NCBI RefSeq assembly: GCF_030406045.1
Contig: NZ_CP128988.1
Span: 1,213,438-1,277,437, forward strand
Length of the DNA stretch: 64,000 bases
Origin: Thiohalobacter sp. IOR34
Lineage (GTDB): Bacteria; Pseudomonadota; Gammaproteobacteria; Thiohalobacterales; Thiohalobacteraceae
Direction of reading: 5' to 3'
The position numbers and the translations under genes are program-made. The notes beneath the pieces are model-generated. The model did not search any database and was not told the DNA's origin. It saw nothing but the letters and a program-made list of their open reading frames with translations. This document shows positions 17,411 to 26,794 of the stretch, one piece after another (position 1 is the first letter of the stretch; each line of letters opens with the position of its first letter).

Positions 17411-18771
17411 GCGGCATCCTGTTCACCCTGGCGGCCTTCGTCCTGGCGCTCAGCCTGCTGGTCACGGTGCACGAGTTCGGCCACTTCTGGGTGGCGCGGC
17501 GGCTCGGTGTGCGCGTGCTGCGTTTCTCGGTCGGCTTCGGCAACCCCATCTGGCGCTGGCAGCGCAGCCCCGAGGATGTGGAGTTCGTGATCGCCACCAT
17601 CCCGCTCGGCGGCTATGTGAAGATGCTCGACGAGCGCGAGGGCGAGGTGCCGCCCGAGCAGCTCGATCGTGCCTTCAACCGCAAGCCGCTGGCGGCACGC
17701 ATGGCGGTGGTGGTGGCCGGCCCGCTGTTCAATTTCCTGTTCGCCATCCTCGTCTACTGGATGATGTATGTCGGTGGCGTACCCGGGGTCAAGGCGGTGG
17801 TCGGCGAGGTGCTGCCGGACACGCCCGCGGCCGAGGCCGGCCTGCAGCCGCGCGATCAGCTGCTGCGAGTCGATGAGCGCGAGACGCCGACCTGGCAGAC
17901 GGCGGTCCTGGCGCTGCTCGACGGCGCGCTGGATCACCGCGATCTGCAGCTCGAGGTGCAGGGTGGCGACGGGGTGCTGCGCCGGCTGACCCTGCGCCTC
18001 GACGGCGTCGATGACCTGCTCGATCGCGGCAACCTGCTGGAGCGGCTCGGTATCCGCCCCTGGCGGCCGGTCCTGCCGCCGGTGATCGGCAAGCTGGTGG
18101 CCGGCGGAGCGGCGGAGCGGGCCGGGCTGCGGCCTGGTGACCATATCCTCTCCGCCGACGGCCAGCCGATCCCGGACTGGAGTGTCTGGGTGGAGTATGT
18201 GCAGGCCCGCCCCCAGCAGCCGATCCGCCTCGAGGTCGAGCGCGACGGCCAGCGTCTGCAGCTCGATCTGCAACCGGAACGGGTGGAGATCGACAACCGG
18301 GACATCGGGCGCATCGGTGCCTATCCCGAGGTGCCTGAATCGCTCGGCGCCGAGCTGCGCACCGAGATCCGCCACGGGCCGCTGGAGGCCATTGGCCCGA
18401 GTCTCGCCAAGACCTGGGAGATGACTGCCCTGACCCTGCGCACCCTGTGGAAGATGCTGGTGGGGGAGGCCTCGGTGGAGAACATCAGCGGCCCGATCAG
18501 CATCGCCCAGTATGCCGGCCACACGGCGAGCATGGGGCTGGCCAGCTTCCTCGGTTTCCTCGGTGTGGTCAGCATCAGCCTGGGTGTGCTCAACCTGCTG
18601 CCGATCCCGGTACTGGATGGCGGCCACCTCTTGTATTACCTTATTGAGCTTTTCAAGGGCAGCCCGCTGTCGCCCGAGGCGGAACTGTTCGGTCAGCGGA
18701 TCGGCATTGCCATCCTGCTGGCCCTGATGAGCCTGGCCGTCTTCAACGATTTTTCACGTCTGCTGAACTGA
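17407..18771 (+). CDS. rseP: Site-2 zinc metalloprotease RseP
   Basis: A 454-residue inner-membrane protease that cuts anti-sigma factor RseA in the envelope stress response. The zinc motif HEFGH (22-26) lies in the first membrane segment; two PDZ domains occupy about 120-300; the second active-site motif [13 protein letters not shown] lies near the end. The start is GTG 17407, overlapping the dxr stop. It stands directly before bamA, whose misfolding is one of the signals for this pathway. Confidence 0.96.
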   Translation: MSGILFTLAAFVLALSLLVTVHEFGHFWVARRLGVRVLRFSVGFGNPIWRWQRSPEDVEFVIATIPLGGYVKMLDEREGEVPPEQLDRAFNRKPLAARMAVVVAGPLFNFLFAILVYWMMYVGGVPGVKAVVGEVLPDTPAAEAGLQPRDQLLRVDERETPTWQTAVLALLDGALDHRDLQLEVQGGDGVLRRLTLRLDGVDDLLDRGNLLERLGIRPWRPVLPPVIGKLVAGGAAERAGLRPGDHILSADGQPIPDWSVWVEYVQARPQQPIRLEVERDGQRLQLDLQPERVEIDNRDIGRIGAYPEVPESLGAELRTEIRHGPLEAIGPSLAKTWEMTALTLRTLWKMLVGEASVENISGPISIAQYAGHTASMGLASFLGFLGVVSISLGVLNLLPIPVLDGGHLLYYLIELFKGSPLSPEAELFGQRIGIAILLALMSLAVFNDFSRLLN

Positions 18772-18804
18772 CAACGCTACCAACAACAGTCGGACCCGCA
18801 TCAA

Positions 18805-21087
18805 ATGAGATCACGCCTTTCCGCCCTCTTGCTGGCCGTCCTGGTCACCAGTCACGCCTGGGCCTTCGAACCCTTCGTCGTCAGGGATATCCGGGTCGAG
18901 GGATTGCAGCGCATCACCGCCGGAACGGTGTTCAACTATCTGCCGGTGAAGATCGGCGAACGCTTCGACGATGCGCGTTCCGAGGCGGCGATTCGGGCGC
19001 TGTTCCGTTCCGGCTTCTTCAGGGACGTGCGCATCGAGCGTGAGGGTGACGTGCTGGTGGTGGCGGTGCAGGAGCGGCCGGCGATCTCCAGCATCGAGAT
19101 CAGCGGCAACGAGGACATCGAGACCGAGCCGCTGCTCGACTCGCTGAAGCAGATCGGTTTCGCCGAGGGCCGGGTATTCAATCGATCCCTGCTGGACAAG
19201 GTGGAGCAGGAACTGCGCCGCCAGTATTTCTCGCGTGGCAAGTACGCGGTGCGTATCGAGAGCACGGTTACACCGCTGGAACGCAACCGGGTCGGGATCA
19301 GCATCCAGGTCTCGGAGGGACGCGCCGCGCGCATCAAGCACATCAGCATCGTCGGCAACAAGGTATTCGATGACGAGACGCTGCTCGACCGTTTCAAGCT
19401 CAGTACCCCGACGCTGCTCTCCTTCTACACCCAGGCCGACCAGTATTCCAAGCAGAAGCTGGCCGCGGACCTGGAGACCCTGCGCTCCTTCTATCTCGAC
19501 CGCGGCTACATCAATTTCAACATCGATTCCACCCAGGTTTCGATCACTCCCGACAAGAAGGACATCTATATCACCATCAATATCACCGAAGGCGAGCAGT
19601 TTCGCGTCAAGGAGGTGAAGCTGGCCGGTGACTTCGTGGTGCCGCCGGAAGAGCTGTTTCCGCTGGTCGGTATCAATCCGGGGGACATCTTCTCGCGGCG
19701 CTATGTGACCTCCACGGTGGACGCCATCGGCGAGTATCTCGGCGACCAGGGTTATGCCTTCGCCAACGTCAATACCATTCCCGAGGTCGACGAGAAGCAG
19801 CGGCTGGTGACGGTGACCTTCTTCGTCGATCCGGGCAAACGGGTCTATGTGCGGCGCATCAACATGGTGGGCAATACGCGCACCCGTGATGAGGTGCTGC
19901 GCCGCGAGATGCGGCAGATGGAGGCTGGCTGGTTCTCGGCCTCGGCGGTGGAACGTTCCCGCACCCGCCTCGACCGGCTCGGTTACTTCGAGGAGGTGAA
20001 CGTCGAGACGCCCAGCGTGCCCGGCACCCCCGATCAGGTGGATGTCAACTATTCGGTGACCGAGCGACCCTCCGGCAACCTGCTGCTCGGCCTCGGCTAT
20101 TCGCAGACCTCGGGCATCCTGTTCAACGCCAGCGTCAGTCAGAACAATTTCCTGGGCACCGGCAAGCAGGTGAGCTTCAGTTTCAACAACAGCCAGGTCA
20201 ACACCGTCTACAGTTTCAACTATGTCAATCCCTACTACACGGTGGACGGGGTGAGCCGTGGTTTTGGCGCCTACTTCCGGCAGACCGATGCCAGCCAGGC
20301 GAACCTGGCCAGCTACAACGTCGACACCTACGGTGGCAATGTCAGCTTCGGCGTGCCGATCAACGAGTTCGACCGGGTGCGGCTGAATGCCGAGTTCGAA
20401 CACCTGGAACTCTCCCAGACCGCCTTCTCGCCCCAGGTGGTGGCGGATTACATCAACGCGCAGGGCGATACTTTCGACAACATCCGCCTCACTGCCAGCT
20501 GGGCGCACGACACCCGCAACAAGGCCCTGTTCGCCGATCGTGGCATGTTGCAGCGATTGTCCGCCGAGGTGACCCTGCCCGGACTCGATCTGCAGTACTA
20601 CAAGATCAACTACCGGCATTTGCTCTACGTGCCCCTGACCCGCTATCTGACCCTGTCGCTGAATGGCGAGATCGGTTATGGTGACGGCTACGGTGACTAT
20701 GATCAGCTGCCGTTCTTCAAGAACTTCTATGCCGGCGGTGTGCGCTCCATCCGCGGCTTCCAGGACAACACCCTGGGTCCCAAGGACAGTGCCACCAGGC
20801 AGCCGATCGGCGGTGCCTTCAAGTTGCTCGGCAATGTCGAACTGTATTTCCCGCCGCCGCTGCTGTCGGAACTGAAGTCCTTCCGCATGAGCACCTTCTT
20901 CGACATCGGTAACGTCTTTGCCGATTTCAACGACTTCGAGGCCGGCGAACTGCGCTACTCGGTGGGTGTCGGCGCCACCTGGCTGTCGCCACTCGGCGCC
21001 CTGACCTTCAGTCTGGCCAAGCCCCTGAACGAGAAGGAGGGGGATGACACCCAGATCTTCCAGTTTACAATTGGTACCAACTTCTAG
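18805..21087 (+). CDS. bamA: Outer-membrane protein assembly factor BamA
   Basis: A 760-residue protein with an N-terminal signal peptide (cleavage after SHAWA), five POTRA domains to about residue 415 and a 16-strand beta-barrel. The conserved loop-6 motif appears as SIRGFQDNTLGPKD, and the chain ends in an aromatic (TNF), the BAM recognition signal. It inserts beta-barrel proteins in the outer membrane. It begins 33 bp after rseP and is followed 23 bp later by the chaperone gene skp. Confidence 0.97.
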   Translation: MRSRLSALLLAVLVTSHAWAFEPFVVRDIRVEGLQRITAGTVFNYLPVKIGERFDDARSEAAIRALFRSGFFRDVRIEREGDVLVVAVQERPAISSIEISGNEDIETEPLLDSLKQIGFAEGRVFNRSLLDKVEQELRRQYFSRGKYAVRIESTVTPLERNRVGISIQVSEGRAARIKHISIVGNKVFDDETLLDRFKLSTPTLLSFYTQADQYSKQKLAADLETLRSFYLDRGYINFNIDSTQVSITPDKKDIYITINITEGEQFRVKEVKLAGDFVVPPEELFPLVGINPGDIFSRRYVTSTVDAIGEYLGDQGYAFANVNTIPEVDEKQRLVTVTFFVDPGKRVYVRRINMVGNTRTRDEVLRREMRQMEAGWFSASAVERSRTRLDRLGYFEEVNVETPSVPGTPDQVDVNYSVTERPSGNLLLGLGYSQTSGILFNASVSQNNFLGTGKQVSFSFNNSQVNTVYSFNYVNPYYTVDGVSRGFGAYFRQTDASQANLASYNVDTYGGNVSFGVPINEFDRVRLNAEFEHLELSQTAFSPQVVADYINAQGDTFDNIRLTASWAHDTRNKALFADRGMLQRLSAEVTLPGLDLQYYKINYRHLLYVPLTRYLTLSLNGEIGYGDGYGDYDQLPFFKNFYAGGVRSIRGFQDNTLGPKDSATRQPIGGAFKLLGNVELYFPPPLLSELKSFRMSTFFDIGNVFADFNDFEAGELRYSVGVGATWLSPLGALTFSLAKPLNEKEGDDTQIFQFTIGTNF

Positions 21088-21110
21088 ATCGGGCAGGGGG
21101 CCCAGAAGCG

Positions 21111-21626
21111 ATGAAAAGACATATCCACAGTATCCTGCTGCTCTGTGCTTTGCTGCTGCCGGGGCTGGCGGCAGCCGAGGTCAAGGTCGGTTTCGTCAAC
21201 ACCGCCAAGCTGATGGAGAAGGCGCCGCAGGCCAAGGCCGCGATCAGCAAGATGGAGGCGGAGTTCGCGCCACGGGAGAAGGATCTGGTTGCCCTGCAAC
21301 GCGAAATCAAGAGCAAGGAAGAGAAGCTGGCTCGCGACGGCGCAGTGATGAGCGAGGCCGAGAGGTCCAAGCTGGAACGCGAACTGATCAGCCGCAAGCG
21401 CGAGCTGAAGCGTTCCCAGGACGAGTTCCGCGAGGATCTCAACATTCGCCGCAACGAGGAACTGTCCAAACTGCAGCGCCGCCTCTACGAGGCCATCGTC
21501 ACCCTGGCCAAGGAGGAGAAGTTCGATCTGATCCTCAGTGAAGGTGTGGTCTTTGCCAGCAAGCGCATCGACATCACCGATGCCGTTCTGCAGCATCTCG
21601 ACAAGGCCTTCAAGTCGTCCAAGTAG
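21111..21626 (+). CDS. skp: Periplasmic chaperone Skp/OmpH family
   Basis: A 171-residue protein with a signal peptide (cleavage after GLAAA) and a long charged coiled coil rich in Lys, Glu and Arg (about 45-130), the tentacle of the jellyfish-like trimer. VKVGFVNTAKLMEKAP is the family start. It holds unfolded outer-membrane proteins for BamA. The bamA-skp-lpxD order is conserved. Confidence 0.94.
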   Translation: MKRHIHSILLLCALLLPGLAAAEVKVGFVNTAKLMEKAPQAKAAISKMEAEFAPREKDLVALQREIKSKEEKLARDGAVMSEAERSKLERELISRKRELKRSQDEFREDLNIRRNEELSKLQRRLYEAIVTLAKEEKFDLILSEGVVFASKRIDITDAVLQHLDKAFKSSK

Positions 21627-21640
21627 CCGGGATCCTCGAC

Positions 21641-22663
21641 TTGAGCCTGACCCTGGGAGAACTCGCTGAACGTACTGGTGCGCGCCTGCAAGGCGAGCCG
21701 GGGTTGCGTATCGAGGGGGTCTGTACCCTGCAGCATGGGCGTCCGGACTGCATCAGCTTCCTGTCCAACCCGAGTTACCGCAAGTACCTGGCCGGCACCC
21801 GCGCCGGAGCCGTGATCCTCGCTCCGGAGGATGCCGCCGACTGTCCGGTCCCGGTGCTGATCAGCGAGCGGCCCTATGTGACCTATGCGCGGGTCGCGGC
21901 CCTGCTCAGTACCGAACCCTCACCCGAACCCGGGGTGCATCCCAGTGCGGTGATCGGGGATGGCTGCGAGATCGATGCCAGCGCCAGCATCGGACCACTG
22001 ACGGTCGTCGAGGACGGGGTGCGGATCGGTGCCCGGGTGCGGATCGGTCCCGGTTGTGTGCTCGGCCGGGGCTGCCGGATCGGCGACGACAGCCGCCTGG
22101 TGGCCAGGGTCACCCTCTGTCACGGCGTGCAGCTCGGCCGGCGTTGCCTGGTGCATCCGGGGGCGGTGATCGGCAGTGATGGCTTCGGCATCGCCGACGA
22201 CGGTGGTCACTGGGTCAAGGTGCCCCAGCTCGGAGGAGTGCGGATCGGTGACGATGTCGAGATCGGTGCCAACACCACCATCGACCGCGGGGCGCTGGAG
22301 GACACGGTGATCGAGGAGGGTGTCAAGCTGGACAACCAGATCCAGGTCGCCCACAACGTGCATATCGGTGCCCACACGGCAATCGCCGGCTGCGTCGGTA
22401 TCTCCGGCAGCGCCCGCATCGGCAGTCACTGCATGCTCGCCGGCGGAGTGGGGGTGGTCGGTCACCTGGAGATCGCCGATCACGTGGTGGTGACCGGCAT
22501 GTCGATGGTGACCAAGTCGATCACCGAGCCGGGGGTCTATTCCTCCGGCCTGGCGGCGATGCCCAATGAACAGTGGAACAAGGTCTTCGTGCGCCTGCGG
22601 CGACTGGACGAGATGGCGCGGCGACTGCGAAAACTGGAAAAGAAACTCTCCGATGAACAATGA
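21641..22663 (+). CDS. lpxD: UDP-3-O-acylglucosamine N-acyltransferase
   Basis: A 340-residue lipid A enzyme that adds the second acyl chain. The N-terminal uridine-binding domain includes [11 protein letters not shown]; the left-handed beta-helix of hexapeptide repeats runs from about 105 to 300, with the catalytic His in QVAHNVHIG. The C-terminus is the usual short helix. The start is TTG 21641 ([13 protein letters not shown]); no ATG or GTG fits. It overlaps the next ATG by four bases. Confidence 0.95.
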   Translation: MSLTLGELAERTGARLQGEPGLRIEGVCTLQHGRPDCISFLSNPSYRKYLAGTRAGAVILAPEDAADCPVPVLISERPYVTYARVAALLSTEPSPEPGVHPSAVIGDGCEIDASASIGPLTVVEDGVRIGARVRIGPGCVLGRGCRIGDDSRLVARVTLCHGVQLGRRCLVHPGAVIGSDGFGIADDGGHWVKVPQLGGVRIGDDVEIGANTTIDRGALEDTVIEEGVKLDNQIQVAHNVHIGAHTAIAGCVGISGSARIGSHCMLAGGVGVVGHLEIADHVVVTGMSMVTKSITEPGVYSSGLAAMPNEQWNKVFVRLRRLDEMARRLRKLEKKLSDEQ

Positions 22664-23157
22664 GCGCCCCCCGGGCGCCAATCAGACTGGACGCGAGCAT
22701 GACCGATATCAATATGGACATCAATGCCATCATGCAGTACCTGCCGCACCGCTACCCCTTCCTGCTCATCGACCGGGTCGTGGAGTACGTGCCGGGCGAG
22801 TCGCTGCTGGGCTACAAGAACGTTACCTACAACGAGCCCTTCTTCCAGGGACATTTCCCGCAGCGGCCGATCATGCCCGGGGTGCTGATCATCGAGGCCA
22901 TGGCCCAGGCCACCGGCCTGCTGGCCTTTCGCACCGTCGGTCAGGACGGGCGCAACGAGAACACCCTCTACTTCCTGGTCGGGGTCGACAAGGCGCGCTT
23001 CAAGCGCGCCGTCGAGCCCGGTGACCAGCTGATGCTGGAGGTGAAGGTGAAGACCAGCAAGCGTGGCATCTGGGTGTTCGAGGCCACCGCCAGGGTCGAT
23101 GGCCAGCTCGCGGCCAGCGCCGAGATCATGTGCACCGAGCGGGAGGTGGGCGCTTGA
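22660..23157 (+). CDS. fabZ: 3-Hydroxyacyl-ACP dehydratase FabZ
   Basis: A hot-dog-fold dehydratase of fatty acid synthesis. The catalytic His65 is in [10 protein letters not shown] and Glu79 in LIIEAMAQ, numbered from the coupled ATG at 22660 (165 residues). An internal ATG at 22699 would give 152 residues, closer to the usual length of about 150; either start is possible, and the ATGA overlap with lpxD favours 22660 as the reinitiation site. The lpxD-fabZ-lpxA-lpxB order links the supply of hydroxyacyl-ACP with lipid A synthesis. Confidence 0.95.
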   Translation: MSAPRAPIRLDASMTDINMDINAIMQYLPHRYPFLLIDRVVEYVPGESLLGYKNVTYNEPFFQGHFPQRPIMPGVLIIEAMAQATGLLAFRTVGQDGRNENTLYFLVGVDKARFKRAVEPGDQLMLEVKVKTSKRGIWVFEATARVDGQLAASAEIMCTEREVGA

Positions 23158-23924
23158 TCGACGCGCGTGCCGTCATCGATCCGGCCGCCGAACTGGCCGA
23201 CGACGTGGAGGTCGGCCCCTTTGCGGTGATCGGCGCCGGGGTGAAGATCGACAGCGGCTGCCGCATCGGGCCGCATGCCGTGATCCGCGGGCCGACCCGG
23301 ATCGGCCGTGACAACCGGATCTTCCAGTTCGCCTCCATCGGCGAGGACCCCCAGGACAAGAAATACGCCGGGGAAGCGACCGAGCTGGTGATCGGCAATG
23401 GCAACACCATCCGCGAGTTCGTGACCATCAATCGGGGCACGGTGCAGGATGCCGGTGTCACCCGGATCGGTGACGACAACTGGATCATGGCCTATGTGCA
23501 CATCGCCCATGACTGCGAGGTCGGCAACCACACCATCTTCGCCAATTCCGCCTCGCTGGCCGGTCATGTGCGCGTCGAGGACTACGTCATCCTCGGCGGT
23601 TTCACCCTGGTGCACCAGTTCTGCACCCTCGGGGCACACTGCTTCACCGCCTTCGGTACCGCGATCGGCAAGGATGTGCCACCCTACGTCATGGTCTCCG
23701 GCCAGCCGGGCCGGCCGCACGGCCTCAATACCGAGGGTCTGAAGCGGCGTGGTTTCAGCGCCGAGACCCTGCTGGCGCTGAAACGGGCCTACAGGACCCT
23801 GTACCGTTCCGGCCTGGGACTGGAAGACGCCATCCGCCGCCTCGAGAAACAGACCGCGGAGGAGCCGGCATTGCAGCCCTTCGTCGATTTCCTCAAACAC
23901 CAGCGTCGCGGCATCATCCGCTGA
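23154..23924 (+). CDS. lpxA: UDP-N-acetylglucosamine acyltransferase
   Basis: A 256-residue first enzyme of lipid A synthesis. It starts [20 protein letters not shown], then a hexapeptide-repeat helix with the catalytic His in [12 protein letters not shown] and the C-terminal [11 protein letters not shown] helical segment. The start is TTG 23154, coupled to the fabZ stop; the in-frame ATG 24 bp upstream would add eight residues not seen in the family. Confidence 0.95.
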   Translation: MIDARAVIDPAAELADDVEVGPFAVIGAGVKIDSGCRIGPHAVIRGPTRIGRDNRIFQFASIGEDPQDKKYAGEATELVIGNGNTIREFVTINRGTVQDAGVTRIGDDNWIMAYVHIAHDCEVGNHTIFANSASLAGHVRVEDYVILGGFTLVHQFCTLGAHCFTAFGTAIGKDVPPYVMVSGQPGRPHGLNTEGLKRRGFSAETLLALKRAYRTLYRSGLGLEDAIRRLEKQTAEEPALQPFVDFLKHQRRGIIR

Positions 23925-23932
23925 GCCGGCCC

Positions 23933-25093
23933 GTGGTTGCCATCTCCGGGGACCGTCCACTGCGCATCGGCCTGGTGGCCGGCGAGGCCTCCGGCGACCT
24001 GCTCGGTGCCGGGCTGATCCAGGCCCTGCGCGAGCGTTGCCCCGGGATCGAGTTCGAAGGCATCGGCGGTCCGCTGATGCAGGCGGCCGGCTGCCGCAGC
24101 CTGTTTCCCATGGAACGCCTCTCGGTGATGGGGCTGGTCGAGGTGCTGCGCCATCTGCCCGGCCTGCTGCGGCTGCGCCGCCAGCTGGCCGGGCATTTCC
24201 TCGCCCGGCCGCCGGACCTGTTTGTCGGCATCGATGCGCCGGATTTCAATCTTGGCCTGGAGCGCCGGCTGCGGGCGGCGGGCATCCCGGTCGCCCACTA
24301 CGTCAGTCCCTCGGTCTGGGCCTGGCGCCGTTACCGGCTGCCCCGGATCGCGCGCAGCGTCGACCGCATGCTGACCCTGTTTCCCTTCGAGGCCGAGTTC
24401 TATCGTGAGCATGCCGTGCCGGTACGCTTCGTCGGTCATCCGCTGGCGGACATGATCCCCGCCGAGGTGGATGCCGCCGCGGCCCGCCGCGCCCTGGGGC
24501 TCGAGCCGGGGGCGCCGCTGCTGGCCCTGCTGCCGGGGAGCCGCCGGGGTGAGGTGACGCGCCTCGCCCCGTCCTTCATCGGGGCCGCTGCCGAGCTGGC
24601 ACGGCGCCGCCCCGGCCTGCAGTTCGCTGCCCCCTTTGCCACCGCGGCCACCCGCGCCCTGTTCGAGGCCGAGCTCGGCCGTCATCCCGAGGCGCCGCCG
24701 ATCCGCTGTCTCGACGGCCAGTCCCGGGAGCTGATGGCCGCCGCCGATGCGGTGCTGCTCGCCTCCGGTACCGCGACCCTGGAGGCGCTGCTGCTCAGGC
24801 GACCGATGGTGGTGGCCTACCGACTGGCACCGCTCAGCTACCGGTTGCTGCGCCGCCTGGTCCGGCTGCCCTACTATTCACTGCCCAACCTGCTGGCCGG
24901 CGAGGCGCTGGTGGAGGAGCGCTTGCAGGCGGCGGTGGAGCCCGTCACCCTGGCGGACGACCTCGAGCGGCTGCTGGACGACACGCCCCGCCGCGAGCGT
25001 CTTGCGCAGCGCTTTGCCGCCATCCATGAGCAACTGGGGGGCGATGCCAGCGGCCGGGCCGCCGAGGCCGTGCTGGAGCTGCTCGGTCGATGA
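23933..25093 (+). CDS. lpxB: Lipid-A-disaccharide synthase
   Basis: A 386-residue GT19 glycosyltransferase that joins UDP-2,3-diacylglucosamine and lipid X. Signatures: [15 protein letters not shown] near the N-terminus, [23 protein letters not shown] and, in the C-terminal half, [10 protein letters not shown] and [11 protein letters not shown]. The start is GTG 23933, 8 bp after lpxA. The stop overlaps the rnhB ATG. Confidence 0.96.
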   Translation: MVAISGDRPLRIGLVAGEASGDLLGAGLIQALRERCPGIEFEGIGGPLMQAAGCRSLFPMERLSVMGLVEVLRHLPGLLRLRRQLAGHFLARPPDLFVGIDAPDFNLGLERRLRAAGIPVAHYVSPSVWAWRRYRLPRIARSVDRMLTLFPFEAEFYREHAVPVRFVGHPLADMIPAEVDAAAARRALGLEPGAPLLALLPGSRRGEVTRLAPSFIGAAAELARRRPGLQFAAPFATAATRALFEAELGRHPEAPPIRCLDGQSRELMAAADAVLLASGTATLEALLLRRPMVVAYRLAPLSYRLLRRLVRLPYYSLPNLLAGEALVEERLQAAVEPVTLADDLERLLDDTPRRERLAQRFAAIHEQLGGDASGRAAEAVLELLGR

Positions 25094-25710
25094 GCGGGCA
25101 GCTCGTCTTCGGTTTCTCGGGCGACTGCCGGCACCTGGCCGGGGTGGACGAGGTCGGCCGCGGTCCCCTGGCCGGACCGGTGGTGGCGGCGGCGGTGATC
25201 CTCGATCCGGAGCGGCCGATCGCGGGGCTGGCCGATTCCAAGAAGCTCAGCGAGCGACGTCGCGAGGCCCTGGACGACGAGATCCGGGAACGGGCCCTGG
25301 CCTGGGCGCTGGGCCGTGCCGAGGTCGAGGAGATCGACCGGGTCAACATCCTCCAGGCCAGCCTGCTGGCCATGCGCCGGGCCCTGCTGGCCCTTGAACC
25401 GCCGGCCGACTACGCTCTGATCGACGGCAACCGCTGCCCACGGCAGTTGCCCTGCCCGGCCGAGGCCGTGGTCAAGGGGGACAGCCGGGTGGCGGCCATC
25501 AGCGCCGCTTCCATCGTCGCCAAGGTGGCGCGCGATCGGGAGATGGTGGCGCTGGACGCCCGCTACCCGGGCTACGGTCTGGCCCGCCACAAGGGCTATC
25601 CCAGCCGGGCCCACCTGGAGGCGCTGCAGCGCCTGGGGGTGAGCCCCGTCCACCGCCGTTCCTTCGCCCCGGTCAGGCGCCTCCTGGAGGGCAGTGACGG
25701 AGGGCGTTGA
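25090..25710 (+). CDS. rnhB: Ribonuclease HII
   Basis: A 206-residue enzyme removing ribonucleotides from [22 protein letters not shown] (residues 18-36) holds the Asp20 and Glu21 metal ligands, LIDGN the next Asp, and [13 protein letters not shown] is a family motif. It is coupled to lpxB by ATGA. In most relatives dnaE follows directly; here a small membrane protein gene and a MITE intervene. Confidence 0.96.
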   Translation: MSGQLVFGFSGDCRHLAGVDEVGRGPLAGPVVAAAVILDPERPIAGLADSKKLSERRREALDDEIRERALAWALGRAEVEEIDRVNILQASLLAMRRALLALEPPADYALIDGNRCPRQLPCPAEAVVKGDSRVAAISAASIVAKVARDREMVALDARYPGYGLARHKGYPSRAHLEALQRLGVSPVHRRSFAPVRRLLEGSDGGR

Positions 25711-25790
25711 GACTACAGGTAACTCAGTGACTTGCCGCTATCTTCCAGAGGAGGCATGAGGGCATGGGAAGGTGCCTTCAATGATGCATG

Positions 25791-25800
25791 GGAGGGGAGG
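25791..25800 (+). promoter_or_regulatory. Strong Shine-Dalgarno that fixes the start of the 25807 gene
   Basis: GGAGGGGAGG, centred about 10 bases before GTG 25807. It is much stronger than anything before the upstream in-frame ATG at 25756, which has its AGGAGG only one base away. I therefore place the start at 25807. Confidence 0.6.
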
Positions 25801-25806
25801 AACCCC

Positions 25807-26445
25807 GTGGTTACATTGAGCGTCGCGACCTTCGTCGCCTTGCTGGAAGTGCTGGTCGTGCTGCTGGTCCTGGTAGGGGTGCTGGCCTGGCTGCTGCGGC
25901 GCAGTCGCCAGCAGCTGGCTGAGGCACCGCAGCACTATCTGCGCCGCGAGATTCGCCTTGCCCGCCAGCGCCTGGCCGAGCGGGACTGCCTCCAGCAGCG
26001 GCTGCGCCTCGCCCTGCTCGAATTCGAACAGACCCTCGCCGGGGCGCCGGCGGCCGTCCGTGATGCGGCCTTCTGGGAGGGGCTGGAATCCCGCCTGGCG
26101 GAGCTGGTGGAGGCAGCCGGACTGACGGCGGCAGAGGTCGCCCCCCGGGCCGGAGATGAGGCAGAGGATGAGCCCCCGACCGCCGGGCTGGTGCAGCAGC
26201 AGGCCAGGGCCATCGAGCGGCTGCGCGGCCTGGTCCGCGAGCTGCTGCAGCGACTGGGAGAGGAAACCCTGAGCCAGGGCGAGGACATCGATGCGCGACT
26301 GCACGAGCTGGAGAACAGCAACCGCGAGCTGCACCAGTGCGTGCAGGTACTCGAGGACGAGAACGAATTCCTTCGCCGCCAGATCGCTGCCCTGCTGCAG
26401 ATGGGGCAGGAAGACAGGGCCCAGACCGGGACGGAAGCAGGCTGA
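25807..26445 (+). CDS. Single-pass membrane protein with cytoplasmic coiled coil, unknown function
   Basis: I do not recognise a named family. From the GTG start the protein has 212 residues: a hydrophobic segment at about 4-30 (VATFVALLEVLVVLLVLVGV), then an Arg-rich boundary (RRSRQQ), and a long Leu/Glu/Arg-rich region predicted to be helical, with a clear coiled coil near the end (ARLHELENSNRELHQCVQVL). The topology suggests N-out/C-in anchoring. It sits between rnhB and dnaE. Its TGA stop lies inside the TGAA target duplication of MITE copy B. It may be a scaffold or envelope-associated factor; no function is inferred. Confidence 0.65.
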   Translation: MVTLSVATFVALLEVLVVLLVLVGVLAWLLRRSRQQLAEAPQHYLRREIRLARQRLAERDCLQQRLRLALLEFEQTLAGAPAAVRDAAFWEGLESRLAELVEAAGLTAAEVAPRAGDEAEDEPPTAGLVQQQARAIERLRGLVRELLQRLGEETLSQGEDIDARLHELENSNRELHQCVQVLEDENEFLRRQIAALLQMGQEDRAQTGTEAG

Positions 26446-26446
26446 A

Positions 26447-26690
26447 CCCGCCTATTGCACGAAGGCGGCCTTGCATGCGTAATTTTTCCGGCATTTATCG
26501 AGGCAGTGATCACCTATGCGAGCAATTGTGCCCTGTTACGGTTTGTGCCTGTTCGAGTTCAGACCAAATCTGGCGGCGCATTTTGCCCGCCTCCCTTGAA
26601 CCCTAGCTACGGCTATGCTTCGGCGGGCGATCGAACAGACTGCTTGGCCAGATTCGCCCTGAAACTCGAATCCTTCGTGCAATAGGCGGG
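26447..26690 (+). mobile_element. MITE-like element, family 1, copy B (divergent)
   Basis: A 244-bp element. Its ends are the variant CCCGCCTATTGCACGAAGG and its reverse complement, and it is flanked by TGAA on both sides (26443-26446 and 26691-26694). The internal sequence is the most divergent of the six, but the right half (GGCTATGCTTCGGCGGGCGA and following) matches copy D. A half-end resembling the right terminus recurs at about 26728-26745 (CTGGTGCAATAGGCG), perhaps a remnant of another copy. The remaining spacer up to dnaE shows no gene. Confidence 0.85.
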
Positions 26691-26794
26691 TGAAGGGGGC
26701 TGCCACAGGAGGCGGATCGAGGCCGTCCTGGTGCAATAGGCGAACAGTCCCTGTCAAGCTTGAATAGTCGGCCGCAAACCCGGAAACTCGCCGC

